Notes: generated from the sequence alone by a model not told the origin. DNA of 59,876 bases from Pedosphaera sp. (GCA_002690655.1 NZFL01000018.1:25973-85848); one strand, 5' to 3'. Numbered from the stretch's first letter, positions 1-8,781 are shown. Translations and numbers: made by a program.

Positions 1-149
1 AGCACATCGCTGCGCTGCGTTTCCAATGGGAAATATTCCTCGAGGCTGCGTCCGTTCACGGATACTTTTCCTGTGCCAGCGGACAAGCGCACGCGAGCTA
101 CAGAGGTTTTTCTGCGACCGGTTCCCAAAAAATCAGTATTTTCAGACAT
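1..149 (-). CDS. rpsI: 30S ribosomal protein S9, N-terminal part (cut by window edge)
   Basis: The reverse strand reads [20 protein letters not shown] and continues to the window edge, giving about 49 residues. [12 protein letters not shown] is the conserved N-terminal signature of bacterial S9. S9 sits in the 30S head, where its C-terminal tail reaches the P-site tRNA; that tail lies outside the window. The start ATG is at 147-149, 24 bases after the rplM stop, matching the usual rplM-rpsI operon. No strong Shine-Dalgarno is visible before it. Identification is firm; only the 3' end is missing. Confidence 0.95.
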   Translation of the reverse strand, partial: MSENTDFLGTGRRKTSVARVRLSAGTGKVSVNGRSLEEYFPLETQRSDV

Positions 150-173
150 GTTCAGGTTATGAGTATTAAAATT

Positions 174-611
174 CTATGACTGCTCGATTTTCATCGGCTC
201 AGGCTGTTGCGCATCATGAGGATGCTCAGTGCCACGATAAACTTTGAGTTTGGTCAGGAGCTTGCGCCCCAGACGGTTTTTGGGGAGCATACCCTTGACT
301 GCGTGAAGGATCAGACGATCAGGATGCGATTCACGCACTTCAGGCACTGAACGGTAGCGTTCGCCACCGAACCATCCTGAGTAGCTCATGTAGGTTTTCT
401 GATCCTCTTTCTTCCCAGTCAATTTAACTTTCTCGGCATTGATTACGACCACAAAGTCGCCAGCATCAAGGTGCGGGGTGTATGTGGGTTTATTCTTGCC
501 ACGGAGAACATCAGCAACCTTGGTTGCCAAACGACCAAGGACAATATCCTCAGCGTCTACTACGTGCCACTTGCGCTCGTCTACATTAATCTTCGGCAGA
601 TATGTCTTCAT
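174..611 (-). CDS. rplM: 50S ribosomal protein L13
   Basis: A 145-residue protein beginning MKTYLPK, with the L13 core (WHVVDAEDIVLGRLATKVA, then PHLDAGDFVVVINAEKV, then VKGMLPKNRLGR). L13 is an early-assembling 23S rRNA-binding protein of the large subunit. The length fits the family (about 142-150). The frame stays open 19 codons further upstream, but homologues start at MKTY, so the ATG at 609-611 is chosen. It is directly followed by rpsI, the standard co-transcribed pair. Confidence 0.97.
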   Translation of the reverse strand: MKTYLPKINVDERKWHVVDAEDIVLGRLATKVADVLRGKNKPTYTPHLDAGDFVVVINAEKVKLTGKKEDQKTYMSYSGWFGGERYRSVPEVRESHPDRLILHAVKGMLPKNRLGRKLLTKLKVYRGTEHPHDAQQPEPMKIEQS

Positions 612-695
612 TACAAATCCAAAATATAAGAGGCAGGAAAGTAGCAAACCGACCAAAGGAGTCAACAACGATATGAAACTTTCTTACTGTTAAAG

Positions 696-729
696 CCCTT
701 GTTTTTCAGCTTTTAGAAGCCGAAAAGGG
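696..729 (-). terminator. Hairpin downstream of trpF
   Basis: Read on the minus strand just after the trpF stop, CCCTT pairs with AAGGG. An inner stem GCTT/AAGC closes a short CTAA loop, with mostly A-U pairing between. The hairpin is followed by CTTTAAC rather than a clean U-run. It fits a weak intrinsic terminator separating trpF from rplM-rpsI. Seen by eye; no folding energy was computed. Confidence 0.35.
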
Positions 730-777
730 TTATTTCACGGGCAATCATCCTGCGATGCGTGGTTTTGCTCAGGATCT

Positions 778-1395
778 TCAGGCTTGCTGCACTTTTCGCA
801 CAAAAGATGCAACCTTGTCGGGGCATTTCCGCCCAGGTGCCAATTCGACACCTGATGAGACATCTACACCAAAAGGCTGTACTTCACGAATGGCTTTCTG
901 AATATTGTCTGGCGTCAAGCCGCCAGCCAGAAAAAGTGGCTTGCGGTAAGGTCGAATAGCTGACAACAAATTCCATTGAAAGGAATGTCCGGTCCCCCCT
1001 CGTTCCCCCGGTTGATAACTATCCACCAACCATGCATTAACATCATAATCATCAAGTGATTCAAGAGTTTCTGCATCGCCAACCCGGAACGCTTTCATGG
1101 TTTTGGCGTCAAATTGCCGGCACCAATCAGGCCCTTCCTCTCCATGAAACTGAAGCGTGTCCAGCCCGCAAGTTTGCTGCGCATGATGAACCTGCTCCTT
1201 GGAAGCATTCACAAAAACACCCACCTTGGTGAGACAGGGAGGCATTGCCTGACAGATGTCGCGTGCCGATTCCACATCAATGAATCTTTTACTTTCCTCG
1301 AAAAACATGAATCCGAGAGCGTCCACGCCGCAGTGAACAGCGAACTGTGCGTCCTCCAGACAGGTGATTCCACAAATTTTAATGCGCGTTCTCAT
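778..1395 (-). CDS. trpF: Phosphoribosylanthranilate isomerase
   Basis: A 205-residue (beta/alpha)8-barrel enzyme of tryptophan biosynthesis, catalysing the Amadori rearrangement of N-(5'-phosphoribosyl)anthranilate to CdRP. The N-terminal KICGIT motif carries the catalytic Cys (Cys8). LVDSYQPGERGGTGHSF (from about 123) supplies the general acid Asp125 and the phosphate-binding GGTG. The C-terminal FLAGGLTPDN and GVDVSSGVE motifs complete the phosphate site. The length is normal and the ATG start is clean. No other trp genes are near, so trpF is detached from a trp operon, which is common. The protein is cytoplasmic. Confidence 0.95.
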   Translation of the reverse strand: MRTRIKICGITCLEDAQFAVHCGVDALGFMFFEESKRFIDVESARDICQAMPPCLTKVGVFVNASKEQVHHAQQTCGLDTLQFHGEEGPDWCRQFDAKTMKAFRVGDAETLESLDDYDVNAWLVDSYQPGERGGTGHSFQWNLLSAIRPYRKPLFLAGGLTPDNIQKAIREVQPFGVDVSSGVELAPGRKCPDKVASFVRKVQQA

Positions 1396-1734
1396 TGGTT
1401 GCAGCGATGAACAAAGGCTGTTATTTTAATTTTGTGTGTGAGGATAAGGCACTCTCACAAAATTTCCAACGCGAAAGATGGCAGCTCCGAGATTCATCCC
1501 AATCCGTTCAGGTTGAGCATATGGTCAGGGACCTGATCCACTTTCTAGGTCAGGATTTTGCGGTTGAAGTGATAAAGCCTGCTCATTGGTGAGGGCTGAT
1601 TGAAAGAATTTGTGCCATCATTCCCTTGAGACCTTGAATCAAGGGGGTCAGACAGGAAGCAGATCTCCTTTTAAATTTTGAATTGGAAGAAATCCCTGAT
1701 AAGTGTTTCTTAGTGTAAAAATCAGTTATTAAAA
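1396..1734. other. Divergent intergenic region trpF / arsM
   Basis: This 339-base gap should hold promoters for trpF (leftward) and arsM (rightward). A 65-codon open frame on the plus strand has no recognisable product and is not called. The one structured element is the inverted repeat at 1623-1645, listed separately. No clear sigma-70 boxes could be assigned. Confidence 0.5.
1623..1645. promoter_or_regulatory. Inverted repeat upstream of arsM (possible operator)
   Basis: CCCTTGA and TCAAGGG form a perfect 7-base inverted repeat separated by 9 bases, about 90 bases upstream of the arsM start. Position and symmetry fit an operator for a dimeric regulator, and arsM genes are often ArsR-controlled. 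No arsR lies in the window and the sequence does not match a consensus I can name. It could also be a small RNA hairpin. Confidence 0.3.
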
Positions 1735-2865
1735 ATGGAATCCAACGTAAAAAAAAGATACGCAGCCGCCGCAAATGCACCAGAACCGGCTCTTTGCTGT
1801 CCAGTTGAATATGACCAGAGGTATCTCGAAATCATTCCACAAGAAGTCATCGAAAAAGATTATGGCTGTGGAGATCCCTCGAGATACTTGCAACCGGGAG
1901 AAACCGTGCTGGATCTGGGCAGCGGCACTGGCAAGATTTGCTTCATTGCCTCTCAGGTGGTCGGGCCAGAAGGTAAGGTCATTGGCATCGACATGACGGA
2001 TGACATGCTTGAAGTCGCGCAACGAAACGCTCCTATCGTGGCAGAGCGCGCAGGCCATGCGAATGTGGTTTTCAAAAAAGGCAGGATTCAAGATCTGGCA
2101 CTGGATTTGGATTTGCTGGATGATGAGCTGGTGAAACATCCCGTATTGAATGCAAATGACTTTTTGAATCTCGATACCATCACGGAAAAACTTAAAAAAA
2201 CTCGTCCCCTCGTTTCCGATGCAAGTATCGATGCTGTTGTCTCAAATTGCGTACTTAATCTGGTGCATGCATCAGCCAAGAATCAAATGTTCTCGGAAAT
2301 TTTCCGCGTCATCAAGAGAGGTGGCAGGGCCATCATATCCGACATCGTCTCAGACGAAATCATACCTAAGCATCTTCAGGACGACCATGAGCTCTGGAGC
2401 GGATGCATCAGTGGAGCGTTGACTGAGGAAGGATTCCTCAAGGCCTTTGAAGAGGCAGGATTTTACGGCATTGAAATACTCAAGCGAGATGAATCCCCGT
2501 GGCAAACCGTCGAAGGCATCGAGTTCCGCGGGATCACGGTCCAGGCTTTCAAAGGTAAGGAAGGCGTCTGTCTGGAACGAAATCAAGCAGTTGTCTACAA
2601 AGGCCCCTTCAAGGCCGTGACCGATGATGACGGGTTTACAATGGAGCGAGGAAAACGCTACGCCACATGCGATAAGAATTACCAGATCTATGGGAAACCA
2701 CCTTACGAGGGGCACTTCGAACGGATCGAACCCAATGAAGCGATCCCGTTGGAAAGCGCCAAACCTTTTGGATGTATCGAAACAAAACTTCGTGATCCAA
2801 AGGAAACCAAGGGCGCTCATTACAAAGCCACAATCGAAGTTGCAGAAAATGATGCTTGCTGTTGA
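1735..2865 (+). CDS. arsM: Arsenite S-adenosylmethionine methyltransferase (three-domain ArsM type)
   Basis: A 376-residue cytoplasmic enzyme predicted to methylate As(III) with SAM. The Rossmann motif I is VLDLGSGTGK (58-67), followed by the acidic VIGIDMTDDML. Cys45, Cys69, Cys172 (SNCVLNL) and Cys224 (WSGCISGA) fall at the spacing of the four arsenic-relevant cysteines of ArsM enzymes. A further domain from about 285 (VVYKGPF onward) resembles the C-terminal domain of long ArsM proteins. The protein ends in vicinal Cys375-Cys376, and CysCys also occurs at 21-22. The ATG at 1735 follows an A-rich leader. No other ars gene is adjacent. The gene converges on the flavoprotein at 2920. Family assignment is good; activity is inferred. 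Confidence 0.88.
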   Translation: MESNVKKRYAAAANAPEPALCCPVEYDQRYLEIIPQEVIEKDYGCGDPSRYLQPGETVLDLGSGTGKICFIASQVVGPEGKVIGIDMTDDMLEVAQRNAPIVAERAGHANVVFKKGRIQDLALDLDLLDDELVKHPVLNANDFLNLDTITEKLKKTRPLVSDASIDAVVSNCVLNLVHASAKNQMFSEIFRVIKRGGRAIISDIVSDEIIPKHLQDDHELWSGCISGALTEEGFLKAFEEAGFYGIEILKRDESPWQTVEGIEFRGITVQAFKGKEGVCLERNQAVVYKGPFKAVTDDDGFTMERGKRYATCDKNYQIYGKPPYEGHFERIEPNEAIPLESAKPFGCIETKLRDPKETKGAHYKATIEVAENDACC

Positions 2866-2919
2866 TGCTTTCACCTTGCCCGATTGCGAATAGAAGGAGA
2901 GCATCCGCCCTCAGAGTGA

Positions 2920-5349
2920 TCAGTTAACCAGAGCTTTTAAATGCGCGCTGGCCGGTATCATTTGATTTCCAACTTTCAATGCATAGTCTCCCCCCAGAAC
3001 GAATGCACGATCCACACCATCTTTTCTGCGGACATACCCCATGGCTATGCCCCCGCCAATGGAATGCCCAAAAGAACCCGATGTGGTATATCCAACGACC
3101 TGCCCGTTACGGTAAATAATTTCGCCTCCCCAAAGGAAAATATCCGGATCATTGAGCGTAAATATGGCGAGACGCTTTCGTGGTTGCGAAGATTTACTTT
3201 TCATCAATGCATCTTGCCCGATGAATGGGGATGTCTTGTGCCAATCAATAGCAAAACGTAAACCGGCTTCGAGTGGATTATCGTCCGGGGAGAGTTCATG
3301 ACCCCATGCACGGAATCCCTTTTCCAATCTCAATGAGTTGATAGCGTAATGACCAGCGAGTTGAATCGGGTGAGTTTTACTGTGATCCATCAATACGCTG
3401 TAGAGAGCTGACATCTGATCCATTCCTACGTGGAGTTCCCATCCCAATTCACCCATGTAGGAAAGGCGAAGCGCTCGCACGGTGGACATTCCGATGGAGA
3501 TTTCTTTACACGTTGCAAAGGCGAAGCTTTCTTCAGAAAGATCCGTGTCTGTCAAGGGCTGAAGGAAACGCCTTGCCTCCGGGCCCATCACACTCAGCAC
3601 TCCTGTTCCAAAGGTCACGTCGGTCAAGGACACCTGCATGCCTTGAGGAGTGTTCCTGGAAATCCATGAGGCATCATGGACCGCCTGAGCGGATGCCGTG
3701 ACAATATAGTATTCATCTTCTGCGATTCTGACGGCTGTAAAATCAGATTCAAAACCTCCACGCTTGTTGAACATGCCTGTATAGACTGCTTTACCGGGCG
3801 CAACGTCCATATTGTTGCCACATACATGCTGCATGAGAGCGCAGGCATCTTTGCCTTTGAGCTGTAGTTTTGCGAAGCTGGATTGATCAAACAAAGCCAC
3901 ACTCTCGCGAGTGGCCAAATGTTCCCGAGCATGATTGCCAAACCAATTTTGTTTACCGAACGAATATTGGTTCTCGGGTTTGGATGGCAGATGCGCAAAC
4001 CAATTGGGCCTTTCCCATCCAGCTTTGGAACCAAAACAGGCTCCTGACTCTTTGAGTTGATCATGAATGGGTGTCATCCGAATATTTCGGCCGGTTTCCA
4101 TTTCACGATTGGGCCAGGCCATTTGGTAGTGAAGACCAAGCACTTCCGTGATACGATCCCGCAGGTAGGTTCGGTTGTTAGCCCAGCGCCCGAAGCGACG
4201 TATGTCAACTGCCCAAAGATCCATTGTAGGCTCTCCCTCTTTCATCCATTCCGCCAGGTATTTACCTGCACCTCCAGCACATGCAATGCCAGCTGAATTA
4301 AACCCGGCGGCCACAAACAATCCTTGTAATTCAGGTGTTTCTCCCAGCAGAAATTGATTATCAGGAGTAAAGCTTTCTGGGCCGTTGACAAATTTCGAAT
4401 AGCCAGCGTCTTTTAATTTTGGAATGCGAAATTCACCTGCCCGCAGTGGATCGCGGTACTTTTTCCAATCCGCTTTCAGGAGATCGAACGAAAAATCAGA
4501 GGGAATCGGATCCTGAAGCCAAGGTTTGGTGTATTTTTGAAAAGCCCCCAGAAGAACCGTATTATCTTCACCTCGAAAATAGATCGTTGCATCAGGGTCA
4601 CGGCCACAGGGAAGTTCATCAAAGGCCCCCTCGATCGGGTTCGAAACCACATAATGATGTTCCACAGGTGCCAGTGGAATGGAGACACCACAGGTCAAAC
4701 CAAGCTGACGTGACCACATCCCGCAAGCCAGCACCACGTATTCCGCTTCAATCAAGCCCTGATTTGTTTTGACTCCAGCTGCTCTGCCATTTCGATGGAG
4801 GATTTCGTGCGCTTCAACGTTCTCACAAATCTTGGCTCCATTCTGCTGAGCCCCGATGGCCAATGCCATCGCCGTTTCCTTGGGGATCACTTTACCATCC
4901 CCAGGCAACCAGACGGCTCCGAGTAAATCATCGGTTTTGATCAGCGGCCATTTTTCACCAGCTTCTTTTGCACTTATCAAATCTGCTTGAACCCCAAGGT
5001 ATTCTGCCATGGCTGCAGTACGGTAAAGTTGGGTCATGCGTTCCTCATTCGAGGCAAGGACCAAGCTACCCACCTGTTTCCAACCAGTAGCGTGACCGGT
5101 CTCAGCCTCCAGACCAGCGTAGAGCTCTGCGCTGTATTGGTTGATCTTGGTCAGGCTATTGGATGTGCGCAGGCGACCAACCATACCCGCTGCGTGCCAG
5201 GTCGTTCCTCCTGCCACGGCTTTCTGCTCAAGTAAAACAACGTCAGAGAAACCCAGCTTGGTCAAGTGATAGGCAACGCTGCAGCCAACGATACCTCCAC
5301 CCACCACAACCACCTGAGCTGAAGCAGGAATCGAACATGAAGTTTCCAT
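2920..5349 (-). CDS. FAD-dependent dimethylglycine/sarcosine dehydrogenase-like protein with GcvT domains
   Basis: An 809-residue, two-module protein. The N-terminal DAO-type FAD domain has VVVVGGGIVGCSVAYHL (13-29) and GGTTWHAAG (48-55), whose His corresponds to the covalent-flavin His of dimethylglycine dehydrogenase. From about residue 420 a GcvT/aminomethyltransferase-like half follows (ATRESVALFDQSSFAKLQL, then GELGWELHV, ending in a GcvT C-terminal barrel), the folate-binding part of this family. It probably oxidatively demethylates an N-methylated amine and passes the one-carbon unit to tetrahydrofolate. The length matches the family (about 800-860). The ATG at 5347-5349 is preferred to an upstream TTG. 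The exact substrate (dimethylglycine, sarcosine or another) cannot be read from sequence. Confidence 0.87.
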   Translation of the reverse strand: METSCSIPASAQVVVVGGGIVGCSVAYHLTKLGFSDVVLLEQKAVAGGTTWHAAGMVGRLRTSNSLTKINQYSAELYAGLEAETGHATGWKQVGSLVLASNEERMTQLYRTAAMAEYLGVQADLISAKEAGEKWPLIKTDDLLGAVWLPGDGKVIPKETAMALAIGAQQNGAKICENVEAHEILHRNGRAAGVKTNQGLIEAEYVVLACGMWSRQLGLTCGVSIPLAPVEHHYVVSNPIEGAFDELPCGRDPDATIYFRGEDNTVLLGAFQKYTKPWLQDPIPSDFSFDLLKADWKKYRDPLRAGEFRIPKLKDAGYSKFVNGPESFTPDNQFLLGETPELQGLFVAAGFNSAGIACAGGAGKYLAEWMKEGEPTMDLWAVDIRRFGRWANNRTYLRDRITEVLGLHYQMAWPNREMETGRNIRMTPIHDQLKESGACFGSKAGWERPNWFAHLPSKPENQYSFGKQNWFGNHAREHLATRESVALFDQSSFAKLQLKGKDACALMQHVCGNNMDVAPGKAVYTGMFNKRGGFESDFTAVRIAEDEYYIVTASAQAVHDASWISRNTPQGMQVSLTDVTFGTGVLSVMGPEARRFLQPLTDTDLSEESFAFATCKEISIGMSTVRALRLSYMGELGWELHVGMDQMSALYSVLMDHSKTHPIQLAGHYAINSLRLEKGFRAWGHELSPDDNPLEAGLRFAIDWHKTSPFIGQDALMKSKSSQPRKRLAIFTLNDPDIFLWGGEIIYRNGQVVGYTTSGSFGHSIGGGIAMGYVRRKDGVDRAFVLGGDYALKVGNQMIPASAHLKALVN

Positions 5350-5493
5350 CCACGAAAAATAATCAAAAAAAAGCCCATACCTCAACCTTGCATTTGAATT
5401 AGGGGCTTATAAGAGTCGGTCCCAACTATTGATAAACTACAAACCTTTATTCCAGACTCGATCCGTTTTGTCGAATCAAGCAGGATACGAATC

Positions 5494-6990
5494 ATGCAAT
5501 TCTTAAATCTCATTTTCGCTCTGAGCGTTTGCACTGTCACATTTTCTTTGCATCTTGGAGCAAATGAACGCCCCAATATCATCCTCATCATTGCTGATGA
5601 TTTGGCATGGGATGACAGTGTACCCTATGGACATCCAACAATACGCACCCCCAATTTGACACGCATGGCGGCCACCGGCATGCGGTTTGACAGAGCGTTT
5701 CTCACGATCAGTTCATGCAGCGCCAGTCGATCCAGCCTGATCACATGCAAATACCCACACCGTACCGATGCGGAACAACTGCACTGGCCTTTACCTGAAA
5801 ATCAGGTCACTTTTGTCGAACTGTTGAAAGATGCGGGCTATTGGACCGCAGCAGCCGGGAAATGGCATTTGGGCAATCAAGTGAAGAATCGGTTTGATCG
5901 GATTTGGGAAGTAGATACCTCGGGATTCCAGCTCCCATCAGGCAGGGCGGGCGAATCAGGCGAATTCAAGGAGACTGCAATCGGCGATGCAAAGAGCGGT
6001 TGCGCTGACTGGCTCACCGCACTGAATGCCCGCCCCAAAGACCAGCCCTTTTTTCTGTGGCTTGCGGCTTTGGACCCCCACCGCCCTTACGATGAAGGTA
6101 TCCTCGAAAAACCGCATGGAGCGAATGATGTCCGGCTACCTCCTTATGTCCCCGACACTCCTGAGGTACGGAAAGATATGGCACTTTATTACGATGAAGC
6201 CACCCGATTGGATCGATTTGTAGGTGACGTCATGGAAGGTGTCCGCGATCAGGGGATAGCTCAAAACACATTGATCCTTTTCATAAGTGACAATGGCCGC
6301 CCCTTTCCAAGGGACAAAACAACGCTCTATGACAGTGGCATTCGCACGCCCATGTTTGCGGTTTGGAAGGACACGATTGCGCCACAGTCGGTTTGCAAAG
6401 AACTGGTGAGTTCCATTGACCTGGGGGCAGGTTTTCTGGAATTGGCTGGGGTGAAGCAACCATCAAGTATGGACGGCAAGTCATTTGCCCCTTTGCTGAA
6501 GAACCCGGGAAAATCTATCCGAAACTATTGCTTCGCGGAAAAGCACTGGCACGACTATGAGGATCATTCACGCGCCGTTCGCTCACATCGATACAAATAT
6601 ATTCTCAATGATTACAATGATCTACCGATGACTCCACCGGCAGACGCCGTCAGAGGCCCCGTGTTTCAAGCCATGTTGAAATTGCATCAGGCAGGAAAAC
6701 TCAAAGCACAACAACAACAATGCCTCACTTTACCCAGACCAAGGGAGGAATTGTATGAACTTGTTAGCGATCCTCACGAACTCAACAACCTTGCACATCA
6801 CGATGCCTATCAAACCGTCTTGAAAAAACATCGCGATATCCTTCAATCCTGGAGGCTGGCTACAAACGACACAATCCCAGCAATGCGAACGCCGGATGAA
6901 TTCGACCGCCAAACCGGAGGCGTCACCCCTGCCAGAATCCGACCGCGCCCCTCCAAAGCGCAAATGAAGAAGACTGTATTGAAGGAATAA
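5494..6990 (+). CDS. Secreted sulfatase, S1 family, CxAxR motif
   Basis: A 498-residue formylglycine-dependent sulfatase. An N-terminal signal peptide (about 1-22) precedes RPNIILIIADDLAWDD, whose Asp pair binds Ca2+. The modification motif is CSASR (Cys75-Arg79): alanine replaces the usual proline of CxPxR. GKWHLG (about 122) and LFISDNG (about 265) supply further active-site residues. It probably acts in the periplasm or outside the cell on a sulfate ester; the glycan is unknown. It heads a same-strand run with the methyltransferase and cyclophilin genes. Cys75 must be converted by a maturase, and none is encoded in this window. Confidence 0.9.
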   Translation: MQFLNLIFALSVCTVTFSLHLGANERPNIILIIADDLAWDDSVPYGHPTIRTPNLTRMAATGMRFDRAFLTISSCSASRSSLITCKYPHRTDAEQLHWPLPENQVTFVELLKDAGYWTAAAGKWHLGNQVKNRFDRIWEVDTSGFQLPSGRAGESGEFKETAIGDAKSGCADWLTALNARPKDQPFFLWLAALDPHRPYDEGILEKPHGANDVRLPPYVPDTPEVRKDMALYYDEATRLDRFVGDVMEGVRDQGIAQNTLILFISDNGRPFPRDKTTLYDSGIRTPMFAVWKDTIAPQSVCKELVSSIDLGAGFLELAGVKQPSSMDGKSFAPLLKNPGKSIRNYCFAEKHWHDYEDHSRAVRSHRYKYILNDYNDLPMTPPADAVRGPVFQAMLKLHQAGKLKAQQQQCLTLPRPREELYELVSDPHELNNLAHHDAYQTVLKKHRDILQSWRLATNDTIPAMRTPDEFDRQTGGVTPARIRPRPSKAQMKKTVLKE

Positions 6991-7045
6991 TCGAAAACAT
7001 CGCTTGCAATCTAATCTCTTTGAGGTCCAGTAGAAACTAACTCAT

Positions 7046-7834
7046 ATGAACCGAACCTATTCTCCATCAAGGCAAGCTTGCAACTGGGCTTGGAACAAAC
7101 GCCAGCTTAAAACAATCCTGAGTGTGCTCTCGCTCTTGCTGACCCTGACCAGTATTGAGGCTCAGAAAAACCAGAAAGCGGAGGATGCGCACTACAGCTC
7201 CATGCCACGCCCGAGCAGGGATGGGATCGGCAAGGTGTATCAGGGACGGGAAATTTCACACGTCATGGGCCACCTTGGGGCCGACTGGCTGGAGCGTCCG
7301 GAAAGACAACGTGAGGAACGACCCGACCTGCTCATCAAGGCTCTCGGAATAAAGCCCGGAGATACCATAGCAGACATAGGCGCCGGCAGTGGCTATTTCA
7401 CGCGGCGTCTTGCAGCCGAGACTGGCGATGGCGGCAGGGTACTGGCAGTGGATATCCAACCAGAAATGTTGCGAATCCTGAAAAAAAACCTCGAACAGGA
7501 AGGTATCAGGAATGTTAAAATGATCAGGGGAACGGAGAAAGCTCCAAATCTTCCTGAAGCCTCAGTTGATTTGGTCTTGATGGTGGATGTATACCATGAG
7601 TTTTCATACCCTCATGAAATGATGACCGCCATCCGCGAAGCATTGAAACCAGATGGCATAGTGGTATGGGTGGAATACCGATTGGAAGATCCTCGTGTGC
7701 CCATCAAATTGCTGCATAAGATGTCCAAGAAACAGGTCCAGAAGGAAGCAACCTACCAAGGATTTGAATGGGTTAGAAGTTTCGAGGGATTACCGAGACA
7801 ACACTTACTTTTCTTCAAGAAAGCTTCCAATTAG
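7046..7834 (+). CDS. Exported class I SAM-dependent methyltransferase-like protein
   Basis: A 262-residue protein. A hydrophobic N-terminal segment (about 22-39, ending near SIEAQ) looks like a signal peptide with a long n-region. It is followed by a class I methyltransferase fold: ADIGAGSGYFTRRLA (motif I, about 109-122), VLAVDIQPEML (motif II) and VDLVLMVDVYHEF (motif IV region). The substrate is not identifiable. Export is odd because SAM is cytoplasmic. The gene lies 55 bases after the sulfatase and 30 before the cyclophilin, so co-transcription is likely. An internal start removing the hydrophobic stretch would give a cytoplasmic enzyme, but no good internal ATG is seen before the conserved SSMPRPSRDG segment. 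Confidence 0.75.
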   Translation: MNRTYSPSRQACNWAWNKRQLKTILSVLSLLLTLTSIEAQKNQKAEDAHYSSMPRPSRDGIGKVYQGREISHVMGHLGADWLERPERQREERPDLLIKALGIKPGDTIADIGAGSGYFTRRLAAETGDGGRVLAVDIQPEMLRILKKNLEQEGIRNVKMIRGTEKAPNLPEASVDLVLMVDVYHEFSYPHEMMTAIREALKPDGIVVWVEYRLEDPRVPIKLLHKMSKKQVQKEATYQGFEWVRSFEGLPRQHLLFFKKASN

Positions 7835-7864
7835 TTGGTTAGATACTAGTATGAGAATTTAGGC

Positions 7865-8728
7865 ATGAATATTAACCACTTATTTCAAAAAGGAATCGCC
7901 ACCATGGCGACTTTGACTCTGTTCACCTCCAGCTCATTTATGACATCGCAAGCCGCAGAAAAAACCACATCGCTCCAACAACCGGTCGCCATCGTAAAAA
8001 CATCCGAAGGCAGTGTTCGACTGGAACTCTGGCCGGATGCAGCCCCTGAGACTGTGAAGAATTTCATCGATCTGGCTGAAGGACGCAAAGCCTTCAAGGA
8101 TGCCAAATCAGGAGAAGAAGTAACAAAACCTTTTTATGATGGACTCACATTCCATCGTGTCATTAAGGATTTCATGATCCAGGGAGGGTGTCCTCTCGGC
8201 ACAGGCACAGCCGGACCAGGATATCAGTTTAAAGACGAAGTCAATGCCGTCGGACTTGGATTGAGTGAATTGAAAGCTATCAAGGAAGGACAAACACACC
8301 CTTGGCTGTTGGTCCGCTCACAAGAAGATTTCCAGCGCCTTGTGCTGGGACCGGCACTTCAAAAAATGGGAATCAAGTCTGAAGAAGAATTCAAAGCCAA
8401 AATGGAAGAGATTCAGAAGACGGTCAACGCCATGTCACTGCAGGATGTTTACGCAAACCAGGGATATGTCTACGAAAAGGATCTCACCCCAAAAAAACCT
8501 TTGAGAGGAGTGATTGCAATGGCAAACTCGGGTCCAAACACGAATGGTTCGCAGTTTTTCATCAATGTTGTGGACACACCGCATTTGACCGGTAAACACA
8601 CCGTGTTTGGCAAGGTGATCGAGGGCATGGATGTAGTCGACAAGATCAGTAAACTGGAAACTGATGCTTCAGGAAAAACTAGTACACCTGTGGTGATCGA
8701 GTCTATTCGCCTCGAAAAGAAAGAATGA
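7865..8728 (+). CDS. Secreted cyclophilin-type peptidyl-prolyl cis-trans isomerase
   Basis: A 287-residue foldase with a signal peptide (about 1-31, ending SQAAE). The cyclophilin core is split. The first half has VRLELWPDAAPETVKNFIDLA and FHRVIKDFMIQGG (the catalytic-Arg region). An insertion of about 100 residues (about 130-215) follows. The core resumes with GVIAMANSGPNTNGSQFFI and HTVFGKVIEGMDVVDKI. It probably assists folding of exported proteins in the periplasm. An AGG lies just before the ATG. The gene ends 13 bases before a strong terminator. The insertion makes it longer than the 165-190 residue norm. Confidence 0.92.
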   Translation: MNINHLFQKGIATMATLTLFTSSSFMTSQAAEKTTSLQQPVAIVKTSEGSVRLELWPDAAPETVKNFIDLAEGRKAFKDAKSGEEVTKPFYDGLTFHRVIKDFMIQGGCPLGTGTAGPGYQFKDEVNAVGLGLSELKAIKEGQTHPWLLVRSQEDFQRLVLGPALQKMGIKSEEEFKAKMEEIQKTVNAMSLQDVYANQGYVYEKDLTPKKPLRGVIAMANSGPNTNGSQFFINVVDTPHLTGKHTVFGKVIEGMDVVDKISKLETDASGKTSTPVVIESIRLEKKE

Positions 8729-8741
8729 TTTTCAAATTAAG

Positions 8742-8781
8742 AAAAAGCCCCTGAGCCTTGATTGGCACAGGGGCTTTTTTT
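8742..8781. terminator. Bidirectional intrinsic terminator between cyclophilin gene and htpG
   Basis: AAAAAGCCCCTG at 8742-8753 pairs perfectly with CAGGGGCTTTTT at 8768-8779, a 12-base stem with a 14-base loop. There is a T-run on the plus strand and an A-run before the stem, so it also works on the minus strand. It lies between two convergent genes and should terminate both. Confidence 0.88.

Noticed and set aside
1395..1592. 65-codon plus-strand frame between trpF and arsM
   Set aside because: No ribosome-binding site, no recognised relative, and it starts over the trpF start codon.
2350..2904. 184-codon minus-strand frame opposite arsM
   Set aside because: Shadow of arsM in the complementary frame; no motif and low-complexity hydrophobic start.
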